Positions 1-7,818 are shown, counted from the stretch's first letter. The stretch is 20,939 nucleotides of DNA from Thermodesulfobacteriota bacterium (GCA_039028315.1 JBCCIH010000010.1:1-20939); one strand, 5' to 3'. The notes: generated from the sequence alone by a model not told the origin. Translations and numbers: made by a program.

Positions 1-345
1 CAGCAAGGTACTTTGCGGCGCAGCTGCAGCGCCAAAGTAGGTCCGACCAAGGATCAACTGCCCAGATGTCGTACGAACCACAAAGGGGATAGCAGGCATA
101 ATGACTAAATCATCTTTGGCAATTAAGAGATGGTTTTCGATTTTAATATCTGGAAATGATTCAAACATTTTGGTATACAGCTCTTCAAAAACCTGAGGGC
201 CTTTTTTATTCTGAGTTGGAAGAAGGTCATTATGGTTTACAAAGTCGGGATGAAGTAGCTCTTGCAAAAGACTTAAATTTCGTTGGTTAAATGCATCATC
301 AATTAGACTTCTCACAAGAGTCTTATTCTTATCTTCCTGATTCAT
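1..345 (-). CDS. SnoaL-like / ester cyclase-type protein, 3' end cut by window edge
   Basis: An open frame of 115 codons runs from an ATG at 345 off the window edge without a stop. The N-terminus (LVRSLIDDAFNQRNLSLLQELLHPDFVNHN) followed by an F-E-x-L-Y-x-K-M-F-x-S-F-P-D-I helix and a strand around residues 75-90 follows the SnoaL-like polyketide cyclase / ester cyclase pattern of the NTF2 fold: small alpha+beta cone proteins, usually 120-150 residues. Members bind or act on diverse small molecules, so the substrate cannot be given. The last visible residues (GRTYFGAAAAPQSTLL) fit the family less well. It lies 37 bp downstream of the histidine phosphatase on the same strand and could be cotranscribed with it. 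Family call is moderate; function unknown. Confidence 0.6.
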   Translation of the reverse strand, partial: MNQEDKNKTLVRSLIDDAFNQRNLSLLQELLHPDFVNHNDLLPTQNKKGPQVFEELYTKMFESFPDIKIENHLLIAKDDLVIMPAIPFVVRTTSGQLILGRTYFGAAAAPQSTLL

Positions 346-382
346 AATACTGCAATATTACCAGAAAAGTAGGACTGTGGTT

Positions 383-982
383 TTACAACAACTTTTGAAG
401 ATCTTCATCTGAGAGCTCAATCGGTTCAACGGTCTCGTTGATATTCTCTCTGAAATGATTTAGATCAAGCCCGAGCAGGTAGCAGCTTAAAAGTGAGCGT
501 ATATGTTTGTGCATTACAACAAGAACTTTTTCCCCGGGATATTTAAGAGCAATCTCTCTAATTGTGCGTACAATTCGCTGCTGAACTTGTGCAAGGGTTT
601 CCGGAGCATTTGGAAGCGGGATTGAAGCATCAGCTTCGTTCCACCATTTGTAGAAGTCGCTGTTAGTATCAGCAAGAAGGTCTTCATACTTTTGTCCGTT
701 CCAGTCCCCGTGATCTAACTCTCTTAGATCCTTGTGAATATCTAGCGGGATGCCAATCCTATCAGCGTATGATTTTGATGTGTCATGCGCCCTTTTTAGC
801 GGGCTTGTGACAATTCTGTCAAAGTTAAGAGCTTCGATAAGCGGAAACGTCTCTTCAATCTCAGCCCATCCAACATCGCAAAGAGGACGATCGATTGTGC
901 CGATTAGGCGCCCTTCTAAATTCCAGTCTGTTTTGCAGTGTCTTCCTAGATATATTTTCGCGGTTTGCGGTGAATCACTCAT
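383..982 (-). CDS. Histidine phosphatase superfamily (phosphoglycerate mutase-like) protein
   Basis: A 199-residue protein of the phosphoglycerate mutase-like histidine phosphatase superfamily, whose members form a phosphohistidine and remove or transfer phosphate on small molecules or proteins. The expected landmarks are present in order: the phospho-acceptor His15 in Y-L-G-R-H-C-K-T-D-W-N, the T-S-P-L-K-R-A-H-D-T block around 59-68, E88 in R-E-L-D-H-G-D-W-N-G, and the second His at 158 in V-V-M-H-K-H. Two usually conserved glycines are changed: the R-H-G signature reads R-H-C, and the later H-G reads H-K. The four core catalytic residues (R14, H15, R64, H158) remain, so activity is likely, but the substrate (phosphoglycerate, alpha-ribazole phosphate, other) cannot be decided. 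The start at 982 has only a weak purine-rich ribosome site. Confidence 0.85.
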   Translation of the reverse strand: MSDSPQTAKIYLGRHCKTDWNLEGRLIGTIDRPLCDVGWAEIEETFPLIEALNFDRIVTSPLKRAHDTSKSYADRIGIPLDIHKDLRELDHGDWNGQKYEDLLADTNSDFYKWWNEADASIPLPNAPETLAQVQQRIVRTIREIALKYPGEKVLVVMHKHIRSLLSCYLLGLDLNHFRENINETVEPIELSDEDLQKLL

Positions 983-1027
983 GTTAATTCCAACCTAATA
1001 TGTATGTTTTATTTTAAATCAGGCATC

Positions 1028-1055
1028 AATATACCAGTGGGTCTTTGATTTACAA
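1028..1055 (-). promoter_or_regulatory. Candidate sigma70-type promoter for the histidine phosphatase
   Basis: On the minus strand TTGTAA (1050-1055) and TATATT (1028-1033) are separated by 16 bp. They sit in the 78-bp gap between the 569-residue gene and the phosphatase, about 45 bp before the phosphatase ATG. Hexamer match only; AT-rich background makes chance matches possible. Confidence 0.35.
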
Positions 1056-1060
1056 ATTTT

Positions 1061-2770
1061 TTAATTTACTGCAGTTTCCTGCTTCGCGGGCTTTTTCTTT
1101 TTTACAGGAGGTTCCGTAGCTTTTTGAGCTTTTAGCTTGCTGCTCTTTTTTAGGTCCGGCAAGTAAGTACCGCCCAATTTGACATGCCCTTTGTCAACCC
1201 CGTCACTTAGTCTCTCAATTATGTAGTCTCTATCTAGACCCATAATATTTACTCCATGGTCAGACTCAACCAGGCAAAGCATTTTCATGCTCTTTCCGTT
1301 TTGATTAGCTAACTCATATATGGCTGAATAATTAAGTAGAGCCGCTTCAACTGTTCCGCAAGGAAGTGAGGGGTTACTGGCTCCTGCATGATACTCGCTC
1401 TTGCCAAACCAGTTGGGATCTGGATAGCCATGGAAATGAAGAATCGGAAGACCGTCTTTAATTAGATCCGGAGCATAAAGCGATGTTGCAACTGCTTGCG
1501 CCAAGATTACATATGTATCAAAGGATGGTCTAATATCCTTTCGGTTTAAATCTACACCTTTGGGTGTTTCTAAGTGAAGCTTTCCTTTTATTACTCCAAT
1601 TCTTACTATGTCTGTGTTAGGATCAAGATTAGTTTTATTGCTGCCGGAGCGAGATGTTGCAATCCAAATATCGGGGACCTGCTGGTATATCTCCTTTCCT
1701 CTAATTAGAGTTTTGACATACCACCTGCCCTTGGAGTTCTCCCTTACCATATCATCATCAATGCTCTCGACTTTTTTAAGCTTATCCCATGTGGACTTGC
1801 TAATGGTGACCTTGCCTTCATATTTAGGAGCTTCGGCAAGTGCGATGAAACCATATGAGACCCCTGTTCGTCCTTCGAGAATTTTTACGACCACGTCTTT
1901 ATGTGACTGTCTTTTTACTTTGTCGCTAAAAGAGGAGCCCTGTGGGAAAAGGTTTGTAGATTTAACCATTCTTCCTAGCTCTGCAAGCTGTGTTGGAAAA
2001 TCCGTCTCTTTTGGATCATATTCACCTTTTTTAAACCTATTTAGTACAGGCGGTTTAATTGGTGCGTAAATCTTAGGAATTAAGGAGTTCATTACAAAAT
2101 CGTCCATGTCCTCATTTAGGTAAATCGAGTCAGATAGGTTCATATTAACTAGAGAGAATTTATCAGGTGCTATACCCATAATTATCTCTGACATGGTTGC
2201 AATTAGGTTTTGCATACCGATTGCTATCTTTCTGTCATAGGTTGTATTTTTATCAGCAAATTCAGGCTCAAGCGGCATAAGTGTGATTATTTGAGTGTTA
2301 AAAGGATCCTGAACATATCTTGCTGTAAAATCATCTGCCCAGCCGCTGACTTTTAATATCTCCATAACCGACATATCGGGTTTACGAAGATATCCATACA
2401 TCCTCTCTGCTACGTTACTAAAAAAAGTTCTTGCAATCGAGTACTCCCTTCTTACATCGACAACGGCGTGAATATTTCTTTTAACTTTCCTGGTTCTGAG
2501 CACTTTTGATATAAGGCCATCGGGAAGCTCTGCCGCCTCATCCCAAGGGATTACCTGAACACCGTGTTCTTTTAACTTTTTCTCAAGTGTTTCTCTAAAC
2601 CTTATTACTATCTGGTTTCCATAATTATTGGGGAGCGGCCTGAAGGTAACCCTTACTCTTTTGGCCATCTCTAAAGGTTTTCTAGGATTTACTAAGTCTT
2701 TTTGCGGCGGCATACCCGAAAGACTTAAAATTGTTTTCAGTTCTAAATCTGCAAATTGCTGACTATCCAT
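1061..2770 (-). CDS. Uncharacterised 569-residue protein with lysine-rich tail
   Basis: I do not recognise this family. The frame is long, uses codons like its neighbours, and starts at an ATG (2770) with a good GGAGAG ribosome site 5-6 bases upstream, so it is a real gene. No signal peptide or membrane segment is visible, so it is probably cytoplasmic. The N-terminal ~110 residues are rich in Lys/Arg and contain K-R-V-R-V-T-F-R-P-L-P; a short H-F-H-G-Y-P-D-P segment lies near 446-452, and C-G-T-V-E-A-A-L-L-N near 471-480. The last ~25 residues are dominated by Lys, Pro and Ala (four consecutive Lys at 557-560), looking like a disordered basic tail. Basic character at both ends would fit nucleic-acid contact, but that is only a guess. 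It stands alone, with its own upstream region carrying inverted repeats. Confidence 0.85.
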   Translation of the reverse strand: MDSQQFADLELKTILSLSGMPPQKDLVNPRKPLEMAKRVRVTFRPLPNNYGNQIVIRFRETLEKKLKEHGVQVIPWDEAAELPDGLISKVLRTRKVKRNIHAVVDVRREYSIARTFFSNVAERMYGYLRKPDMSVMEILKVSGWADDFTARYVQDPFNTQIITLMPLEPEFADKNTTYDRKIAIGMQNLIATMSEIIMGIAPDKFSLVNMNLSDSIYLNEDMDDFVMNSLIPKIYAPIKPPVLNRFKKGEYDPKETDFPTQLAELGRMVKSTNLFPQGSSFSDKVKRQSHKDVVVKILEGRTGVSYGFIALAEAPKYEGKVTISKSTWDKLKKVESIDDDMVRENSKGRWYVKTLIRGKEIYQQVPDIWIATSRSGSNKTNLDPNTDIVRIGVIKGKLHLETPKGVDLNRKDIRPSFDTYVILAQAVATSLYAPDLIKDGLPILHFHGYPDPNWFGKSEYHAGASNPSLPCGTVEAALLNYSAIYELANQNGKSMKMLCLVESDHGVNIMGLDRDYIIERLSDGVDKGHVKLGGTYLPDLKKSSKLKAQKATEPPVKKKKPAKQETAVN

Positions 2771-2843
2771 TATTTCTCTCCACTACTATCTTCCCACAAA
2801 ATGCTTAAACATATCTTAAAAGTAATTCTTAAATACGGCGGAT

Positions 2844-2872
2844 TAGATATTTACCACAAAATAGAATTACAA
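2844..2872 (-). promoter_or_regulatory. Candidate promoter for the 569-residue protein
   Basis: Minus-strand TTGTAA (2867-2872) and TATCTA (2844-2849) are spaced by exactly 17 bp, about 73 bp before the ATG at 2770. The inverted repeat at 2876-2901 lies directly upstream of the -35 hexamer, which is a position typical for a regulator site. Judged by eye only. Confidence 0.35.
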
Positions 2873-2875
2873 TAG

Positions 2876-2901
2876 CCTATCAATTATAGACTATTGATAG
2901 G
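2876..2901. repeat. Inverted repeat, 9-bp perfect arms
   Basis: CCTATCAAT at 2876-2884 is mirrored by ATTGATAGG at 2893-2901 with an 8-base loop. It could be the transcription stop for plsC (which ends at 2963 on the minus strand), but no U-tract follows on either strand. Its place just upstream of the candidate promoter at 2844-2872 makes an operator equally likely. Confidence 0.55.
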
Positions 2902-2902
2902 G

Positions 2903-2943
2903 CTTACTCAATAAGTCTGGGTTAGTAATTATTAACGAGTAAG
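2903..2943. repeat. Nested inverted repeats next to the 2876-2901 repeat
   Basis: CTTACTC (2903-2909) is mirrored by GAGTAAG (2937-2943). Inside this span, 2921-2936 is a 16-base near-palindrome (GTTAGTAATTATTAAC) with a single G/T mismatch pair. Together with 2876-2901 this fills most of the gap between plsC and the 569-residue gene with dyad symmetry. It may be a binding site or RNA structure in the plsC 3' region. Confidence 0.45.
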
Positions 2944-2962
2944 TAGATAAATCAAGGTGGGA

Positions 2963-3700
2963 TTAAATTTTTTCCTCAACGTCAGGCAAGGTGGCCTCTT
3001 CAACTGCCAACACTTCTTCCATTTGTTCTCTGACAATATGCATTAGCTTTTCTCTGCCCTCTCTTCCTTTCGGAAGCTCATCAACAGAGATTGGGGGAAG
3101 TATTCTTATCTTCATAGTTCCGGGGTATGCCTTTCTTGAACTTTTTGGCAAAAGCTTTCTACCACCGGCTATTACCATTGTTACGACAGGCACTCTTGCA
3201 AGCACAGCAATCAGAAATCCGCCTTTTTGAAATGGTAGCAGCTTTCCATCATCACTTCTTGTGCCTTCAGGAGCAACAACCACAGAAGGGCCTAAGCGTA
3301 TTTTCTCAACTATCTTTTTAACTTCCTTGGTATCTGATCTGGATCCGTCTCTTGCCACAAGGTGATGGCCTGATAGGATGGAAACCCATCCGATAAAAGG
3401 AATTTTACCTACTTCCTTTTTCATAATAGCTCGCCAGTCTATGGGTAAAATCGACATATAGGCCAAAATATCAAGAGCGCTTTGATGATTAAACATTATT
3501 ATGCAAGGCTCTTTCGGGAGATTTTCAAGACCCTTAACATCAATCTTGATACCCCCTGCCCATAAATTCGTTTTTGCCCATGGCTTTACCGCGTATTTAG
3601 TAACCCATGGACGATATGTTAGAGACAAAATCATCCCCACTATTCCATAAAAAATTGTGAAAACAGTAAATATTAGTGCGCAGTATATTGTTCGTATCAT
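2963..3700 (-). CDS. plsC: 1-acyl-sn-glycerol-3-phosphate acyltransferase (PlsC family)
   Basis: Transfers an acyl chain to lysophosphatidic acid to give phosphatidic acid, the precursor of membrane phospholipids, at the inner membrane. The 245-residue length is normal. A hydrophobic segment at about 5-27 would anchor the enzyme. The catalytic H-x4-D motif is N-H-Q-S-A-L-D (His72, Asp77); the second motif has R117 in L-V-A-R-D-G; the glycerol-phosphate binding E-G-T-R-S is at 145-149; and V-P-V-V lies near 170-173. The acidic C-terminal tail after residue 225 is not part of the catalytic core. The lipid kinase lies 66 bp upstream on the same strand; both are expected to act on phosphatidic acid/diacylglycerol. 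The ribosome site is weak. Other acyl acceptors (for example ornithine lipids) cannot be excluded. Confidence 0.92.
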   Translation of the reverse strand: MIRTIYCALIFTVFTIFYGIVGMILSLTYRPWVTKYAVKPWAKTNLWAGGIKIDVKGLENLPKEPCIIMFNHQSALDILAYMSILPIDWRAIMKKEVGKIPFIGWVSILSGHHLVARDGSRSDTKEVKKIVEKIRLGPSVVVAPEGTRSDDGKLLPFQKGGFLIAVLARVPVVTMVIAGGRKLLPKSSRKAYPGTMKIRILPPISVDELPKGREGREKLMHIVREQMEEVLAVEEATLPDVEEKI

Positions 3701-3766
3701 TTTTAATTATCCAAGAGCTAATCGAGTTTTATTTTTCATCTAGATTTATTGGTTAGAAAACCTTTG

Positions 3767-4669
3767 TCAAGCACACATTATATTAAGCGCCCCCGGGAGT
3801 ATTTCAACACTGTGAACACCTTCTTCCATATAGAAAGGCTCGCCATCCGTATGTGCGGGAACCGTTTGGTCTAATCTGATCTCCATTTTTGTCCCGGTTT
3901 TAATATCAACCTCATCTAGACCTGAATGAGAGCCCTCAAGAACCTTAGGTATTTTTATAAGCCTGTTAGCGATAGACATGTTTTTTATTACATGAAAGTC
4001 CAAGAGTCTATCATCTATTTTGGCATCGGGCGCGAGTTTGAACTTGCCCCCTTGGTAGAGACCATTTGATGCCCCAGTTAAAAGGAGAGAGCCTTGATAT
4101 TCCCAATCTCCAATTTTTATCTGAACCTCAAATCCTTTAAATCCGATAGCTTCCTGTACAGATCCTAGTAGATAGCCGAACTGCCCTCTAAGGAGTTTCA
4201 AATTTTTAAATCTATGCGCAACAGCACCGTCTAATCCTATGCCGAGACCGTTTATAAAATATCTATCGCCCAGTTTGCCTACGTCAACTTGGTTTTGTCT
4301 GCCCGAAAAAACGGTTTCCACCGCCTGTTTTATATCAAGCGGTATTGATGCCGACTTTGGAAAATCATTGCCGCTTCCAGAGGGTATAATTCCAAATATT
4401 ACATCACTCTCGATTTGCCCCTCCGCTGTCATAAGACCATTTACAATTTCATGGGATGTACCGTCTCCACCAACAGAAATAATATGGGTGTACCCTTCAT
4501 CTACCGCCTGTCTTGCAAATCTCTTTGCTTGCCCGGGTTTAGAAGTAAACTGAAGATCGTACTTAATCTCTTTATCTGATAAATATTCTCTAATAAGTTC
4601 AGATGCGCTGTTAGATCTTCCGTGGCCGGCAGTAGGATTTACGATAAATATGTAATTTGGCTCTTTCAA
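3767..4669 (-). CDS. YegS/DagK-family lipid kinase
   Basis: A diacylglycerol/lipid kinase catalytic-domain protein that phosphorylates a lipid hydroxyl using ATP, probably recycling diacylglycerol to phosphatidic acid. With the start used here it is 300 residues, normal for the family. N-P-T-A-G at 11-15, the nucleotide-binding G-G-D-G-T at 67-71 and P-S-G-S-G-N-D-F at 96-103 are intact; a C-terminal beta-sandwich domain follows. I choose the TTG at 4669 because AAAGAGGAAATA gives it a ribosome site at good distance and the protein then begins MKEPNYIFIVNPTAG, as relatives do. A GTG at 4708 would add 13 residues but has no ribosome site. It lies upstream of plsC on the same strand and divergent from rpsB. 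Exact lipid substrate unknown. Confidence 0.88.
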   Translation of the reverse strand: MKEPNYIFIVNPTAGHGRSNSASELIREYLSDKEIKYDLQFTSKPGQAKRFARQAVDEGYTHIISVGGDGTSHEIVNGLMTAEGQIESDVIFGIIPSGSGNDFPKSASIPLDIKQAVETVFSGRQNQVDVGKLGDRYFINGLGIGLDGAVAHRFKNLKLLRGQFGYLLGSVQEAIGFKGFEVQIKIGDWEYQGSLLLTGASNGLYQGGKFKLAPDAKIDDRLLDFHVIKNMSIANRLIKIPKVLEGSHSGLDEVDIKTGTKMEIRLDQTVPAHTDGEPFYMEEGVHSVEILPGALNIMCA

Positions 4670-4750
4670 TATTTCCTCTTTGCTGTAAAATTCCCTACAG
4701 TTTACCACAGCAGATTTTTTTTGTGGTATAACTTTATTGGTCGCAAATAC

Positions 4751-4779
4751 TTGATAAACACAATATTTTATGTTAAATA
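4751..4779 (+). promoter_or_regulatory. Candidate promoter of the rpsB operon
   Basis: TTGATA (4751-4756), a 17-bp spacer and TAAATA (4774-4779) preceded by TG at 4771-4772 (extended -10 form). It lies about 45 bp upstream of the rpsB start in the divergent gap with the lipid kinase, as expected for a strong ribosomal-protein promoter. Confidence 0.5.
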
Positions 4780-4826
4780 TCTTCGTTTATTTATAACTGG
4801 TCTGACAATAACAGGAGGCTTTTTTA

Positions 4827-5876
4827 ATGGCAGAAGAAACACAACAGTCTGAGGCGGCAAACGAAGCAATAAGCATGAAGCAGCTTCTAGAAGCCGGCGT
4901 TCATTTTGGTCACCAGATTAGTCACTGGAACCCAAAAATGAAGGACTATATATTTGGAAGCAGAAATGGTATTCACATAATAGATCTGCAGCAAACAGTT
5001 GGTCTATTTAAAAGCGCTTATAACTTCGTAAGAGACGTTGTTGCAGAAGGCGGAGAAGTCCTATTCGTGGGCACTAAAAAGCAGGCTCAGGGAATAATTG
5101 CCGAAGAGACTGAAAAATCCGGCATGCCTTATATCAACACACGCTGGCTGGGCGGAACTCTTACTAATTTCCCAACGATTAGAGCTAGAGTTGATTACTT
5201 GCTTGAGCTCAAAAAGCTTGAAGAAGAAGGTCACATGGACCATCTTCCTAAAAAAGAGGTTAAAAACCTAAGACGTGAAATGCAAAAGTTAGAGCACCTA
5301 CTTGGCGGAATCGTTAATATGAAGAGTATTCCTCAGGCTCTATACATTGTAGATACTAGAAAAGAACACATCGCGGTAAACGAAGCAAGAAAATTAGGTA
5401 TACCAATAGTCGGAGTCGTTGACACTAACTCAAACCCGGATGATGCGGATTTAATTATTCCCAGCAATGACGATGCAATAAGGGCGATTAAGCTTTTCAC
5501 ATCTAGAATCTCTGATGCCTGCGTGGAAGGAAGACACATTTATGAGCAGAAACTTCAGGCAGGTGAAGTAGAGGTTAAAGAAGAAGAATCAAATGTAGTA
5601 GTTGAAAGAAAGGTATTTGTCTTTAAGGAATTCGGCGAAGAAGGCGATCAGGAAGCCACAACTTCAGTTGCAGTATCTGAATCTGCACCTGGTGAGTCGC
5701 CTCAGCCAACTGAACAGCCAGTTGAAATTCCTGCAGAGAAACAGGCTACTGAACAAACTCAAGCACCATCAGAAACTGCAGCTCCAGCAGAGCCAACACC
5801 ACAAGAACCCGCTCAAAGCGAACCAGAATCACAAGAGCCTGCACAGACTGAAGCAGAAACCGAGAAGGAGGATTAG
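4827..5876 (+). CDS. rpsB: 30S ribosomal protein S2 with long acidic C-terminal extension
   Basis: S2 joins the small subunit late and docks S1. The core, residues ~17-245, is canonical: M-K-Q-L-L-E-A-G-V-H-F-G-H-Q, W-N-P-K-M, G-T-K-K-Q-A, N-T-R-W-L-G-G-T-L-T-N and D-T-N-S-N-P-D are all present. The start at 4827 follows a strong AGGAGG (4813-4818) and adds 16 residues before the usual N-terminus. The protein is 349 residues where S2 is commonly about 230-260. Residues ~250-349 form a low-complexity tail rich in Glu, Pro, Gln, Thr and Ala (repeats like Q-E-P-A-Q), acidic and probably disordered. It is the first gene of rpsB-tsf-pyrH-frr; the tsf ribosome site lies inside the end of this gene. 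Confidence 0.97.
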   Translation: MAEETQQSEAANEAISMKQLLEAGVHFGHQISHWNPKMKDYIFGSRNGIHIIDLQQTVGLFKSAYNFVRDVVAEGGEVLFVGTKKQAQGIIAEETEKSGMPYINTRWLGGTLTNFPTIRARVDYLLELKKLEEEGHMDHLPKKEVKNLRREMQKLEHLLGGIVNMKSIPQALYIVDTRKEHIAVNEARKLGIPIVGVVDTNSNPDDADLIIPSNDDAIRAIKLFTSRISDACVEGRHIYEQKLQAGEVEVKEEESNVVVERKVFVFKEFGEEGDQEATTSVAVSESAPGESPQPTEQPVEIPAEKQATEQTQAPSETAAPAEPTPQEPAQSEPESQEPAQTEAETEKED

Positions 5877-5883
5877 AATTACA

Positions 5884-6489
5884 ATGGCCGAAATAACAGC
5901 ACAAATGGTCAAAGATCTTAGGGATTCAACCGGAGCCCCATTTATTGACTGTAAAAAAGCACTTGAAGAAGTATCAGGAGATATGGACAAAGCCCTTGAT
6001 ATATTAAAAATCAGAGGCGTAGCAAAAGCGTCTAAGAAAGTAGGCAGAGACACCCCTGAAGGGACAGTAATGTCATATATACATGCCGGCGGCAAGATTG
6101 GAGTAATGGTTGAAATCAATTGTGAGACCGACTTTGTAGCAAGAAATGAGGAGTTTCAAGAATTCGCAAGAGAAGTAGCTATGCAGATAGCTGCTGCCAA
6201 TCCGATATATGTAAGCAAAGAAGATGTTCCTGAAACAGACCTTGAAAAGGAAAAAGAAGTTATGAAAGCACAGGTAATTGAGTCCGGAAAACCTGCTGAC
6301 ATAGCTGACAAGATTGTTGAGGGCAAAATTGAAAAATATTATGAAGAAGTTTGCCTTCTTAATCAGACCTACATTAGAGATACCAAATTAAAAATTGACG
6401 ACATTCTACAAGCATTAATCGCTAAAATTGGCGAGAATATTAAAGTCAGAAGATTCGTCAGGTTTCAATTAGGAGAGCCTTTAGATTAA
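5884..6489 (+). CDS. tsf: Elongation factor Ts (short form)
   Basis: Guanine-nucleotide exchange factor that regenerates EF-Tu-GTP during translation. The N-terminal UBA-like module (MAEITAQMVKDLRDSTGAPFIDCKKAL) and the exchange signature T-D-F-V-A-R-N are intact. At 201 residues this is the short form, as in Thermus, rather than the ~280-residue form of E. coli, so the core domain is not duplicated. The start is the ATG at 5884, preceded by AAGGAGGA (5865-5872) about 12 bases upstream; reading further upstream in this frame only runs through the rpsB tail out of frame and gives low-complexity Leu/Gln/Lys sequence. It begins 7 bp after rpsB and precedes pyrH by 9 bp. Confidence 0.97.
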   Translation: MAEITAQMVKDLRDSTGAPFIDCKKALEEVSGDMDKALDILKIRGVAKASKKVGRDTPEGTVMSYIHAGGKIGVMVEINCETDFVARNEEFQEFAREVAMQIAAANPIYVSKEDVPETDLEKEKEVMKAQVIESGKPADIADKIVEGKIEKYYEEVCLLNQTYIRDTKLKIDDILQALIAKIGENIKVRRFVRFQLGEPLD

Positions 6490-6498
6490 AATATAACT

Positions 6499-7251
6499 AT
6501 GTCATCCTCTAATACTTCTTCAGAGAAAGAACCAGCATATAGAAAAGTACTTCTAAAATTAAGCGGGGAAGCTCTTCAAGGAGAACAAGGGTATGGCATT
6601 AGTTCACAAACCTTAGAAACAATCTCAAACGAGATTGCCGAAGTTAGCAGACTTAATATACAGATAGCCATAGTAATCGGCGGCGGCAACATTTTCAGAG
6701 GGGTTGCAGGATCGTCTGAAGGAATTGACCGTTCAACCGGCGACTATATGGGCATGCTGGCAACTGTAATGAATGCACTCGCGCTTCAGGACTCACTTGA
6801 AAAAAAAGGTGTTCACACCAGAGTTCAGACCGCACTTAACATTGAGAGGGTGGCGGAACCATATATTAGACGAAGGGCAGTAAGACACTTAGAGAAAGGA
6901 AGAGTTGTAATTTTTGCCGCCGGAACCGGGAATCCTTTTTTTACAACTGATACTGCTGCAACTCTTAGAGCTCTTGAGATAGGGGCTGATTTAATTCTAA
7001 AAGCTACCAAAGTTGACGGGGTATATGACAAAGACCCGATGCAATATGATGACGCGGTAAAATACTCTAAACTTACCTACATGGAAGTATTAAAAAACGA
7101 GCTCAAGATCATGGATGCGACAGCTATTTCTTTGTGTATGCAGGGTAGCATTCCTATAATTGTATTTAATTTATTTGAAACTGGTAATATAAAAAATGTT
7201 ATAATGGGACAAGAAATAGGAACAATTGTAAGGAGTGATAACGATGTGTGA
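6499..7251 (+). CDS. pyrH: UMP kinase
   Basis: Phosphorylates UMP to UDP with ATP, the committed supply of pyrimidine nucleotides; bacterial UMP kinases of this amino-acid-kinase fold are hexameric and usually GTP-activated and UTP-inhibited. Visible motifs: K-L-S-G-E-A-L at 20-26, G-G-G-N-I-F-R-G at 61-68, R-S-T-G-D-Y-M-G-M-L-A-T near 78-89, and T-K-V-D-G-V-Y-D-K-D-P in the C-terminal half. The N-terminus has a polar Ser-rich extension of about 13 residues (MSSSNTSSEKEPA) before the first strand. No clear ribosome site precedes the ATG at 6499, so translation may be coupled to tsf, which ends 9 bp upstream. It overlaps the start of frr by 8 bp. Confidence 0.97.
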   Translation: MSSSNTSSEKEPAYRKVLLKLSGEALQGEQGYGISSQTLETISNEIAEVSRLNIQIAIVIGGGNIFRGVAGSSEGIDRSTGDYMGMLATVMNALALQDSLEKKGVHTRVQTALNIERVAEPYIRRRAVRHLEKGRVVIFAAGTGNPFFTTDTAATLRALEIGADLILKATKVDGVYDKDPMQYDDAVKYSKLTYMEVLKNELKIMDATAISLCMQGSIPIIVFNLFETGNIKNVIMGQEIGTIVRSDNDV

Positions 7252-7813
7252 CAACATGCTAAACGATATTATTGACGATACTGAGCAAAGGATGAATAAG
7301 ACCTTATCTGCATTTAACTCAGAGCTTACTAAGATCAGAACAGGTAGAGCTTCGTCAGCTCTTGTGGATCACATAATCGTTGATTATTACGGAGCTGAGA
7401 CTCCGATAAACCAAATGGCTACAGTTTCTGTACCAGAGTCTAGAACAATATTGATACAACCTTGGGATGCAACTGCTGTAGGAGAAGTTGAAAAAGCACT
7501 TATGAAATCTGAATTAGGCATTAATCCCTCAAACGATGGTAAGGTGATTAGGCTTAATATTCCAGCGCTCACAGAAGATAGGAGAAAGGAGTTAGTCAAA
7601 TATGTGGCCAAGGTAGCTGAGGACTTTAGGGTTTCAATCAGGCAAACGCGTCATGATGTTAATCATTTTGTAAAATCTCTTGAGAAAGAAGAGGGAATTC
7701 CAGAGGACAGAGTTAAAAAGAATCTTGATAACGTGCAGAAGTTAACTGATAAGTTCATAAAAGACATAAACGAAATGCTTGAGAAAAAAGAAAAGGAAAT
7801 TCTTGAAGTCTAA
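7244..7813 (+). CDS. frr: Ribosome recycling factor
   Basis: Splits post-termination ribosomes together with EF-G. The 189-residue length and the blocks K-I-R-T-G-R-A-S-S-A-L, Y-Y-G-A-E-T-P-I-N-Q-M-A, P-E-S-R-T-I-L-I-Q-P-W-D and the Lys/Glu-rich C-terminal helix are diagnostic. AAGGAG at 7230-7235 is 8 bases before the ATG at 7244, which I take as the start; an in-frame GTG at 7235 overlaps this ribosome site and is unlikely. The start lies inside pyrH, suggesting translational coupling. The stop is 5 bp from the stop of the convergent serS. Confidence 0.97.
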   Translation: MCDNMLNDIIDDTEQRMNKTLSAFNSELTKIRTGRASSALVDHIIVDYYGAETPINQMATVSVPESRTILIQPWDATAVGEVEKALMKSELGINPSNDGKVIRLNIPALTEDRRKELVKYVAKVAEDFRVSIRQTRHDVNHFVKSLEKEEGIPEDRVKKNLDNVQKLTDKFIKDINEMLEKKEKEILEV

Positions 7814-7818
7814 ACAAC

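Noticed and set aside
1608..2069. 153-codon open frame on the plus strand
   Set aside because: Antisense to the 569-residue gene, Ser/Leu-rich and without supporting signals; the minus-strand gene explains the open frame.
2876..2901. Strong intrinsic terminator for plsC
   Set aside because: The stem is good but no T-run follows on the minus strand, so I list it as an inverted repeat only.
4709..4826. Regulatory RNA or S2-binding leader before rpsB
   Set aside because: The predicted leader is under 50 bases and shows no convincing stem; promoter and ribosome site account for it.
5602..5883. Open frame upstream of and in frame with tsf, overlapping rpsB
   Set aside because: It is the shifted reading of the rpsB acidic tail and gives Leu/Gln/Lys low-complexity sequence; the tsf start at 5884 has its own ribosome site and the family N-terminus.
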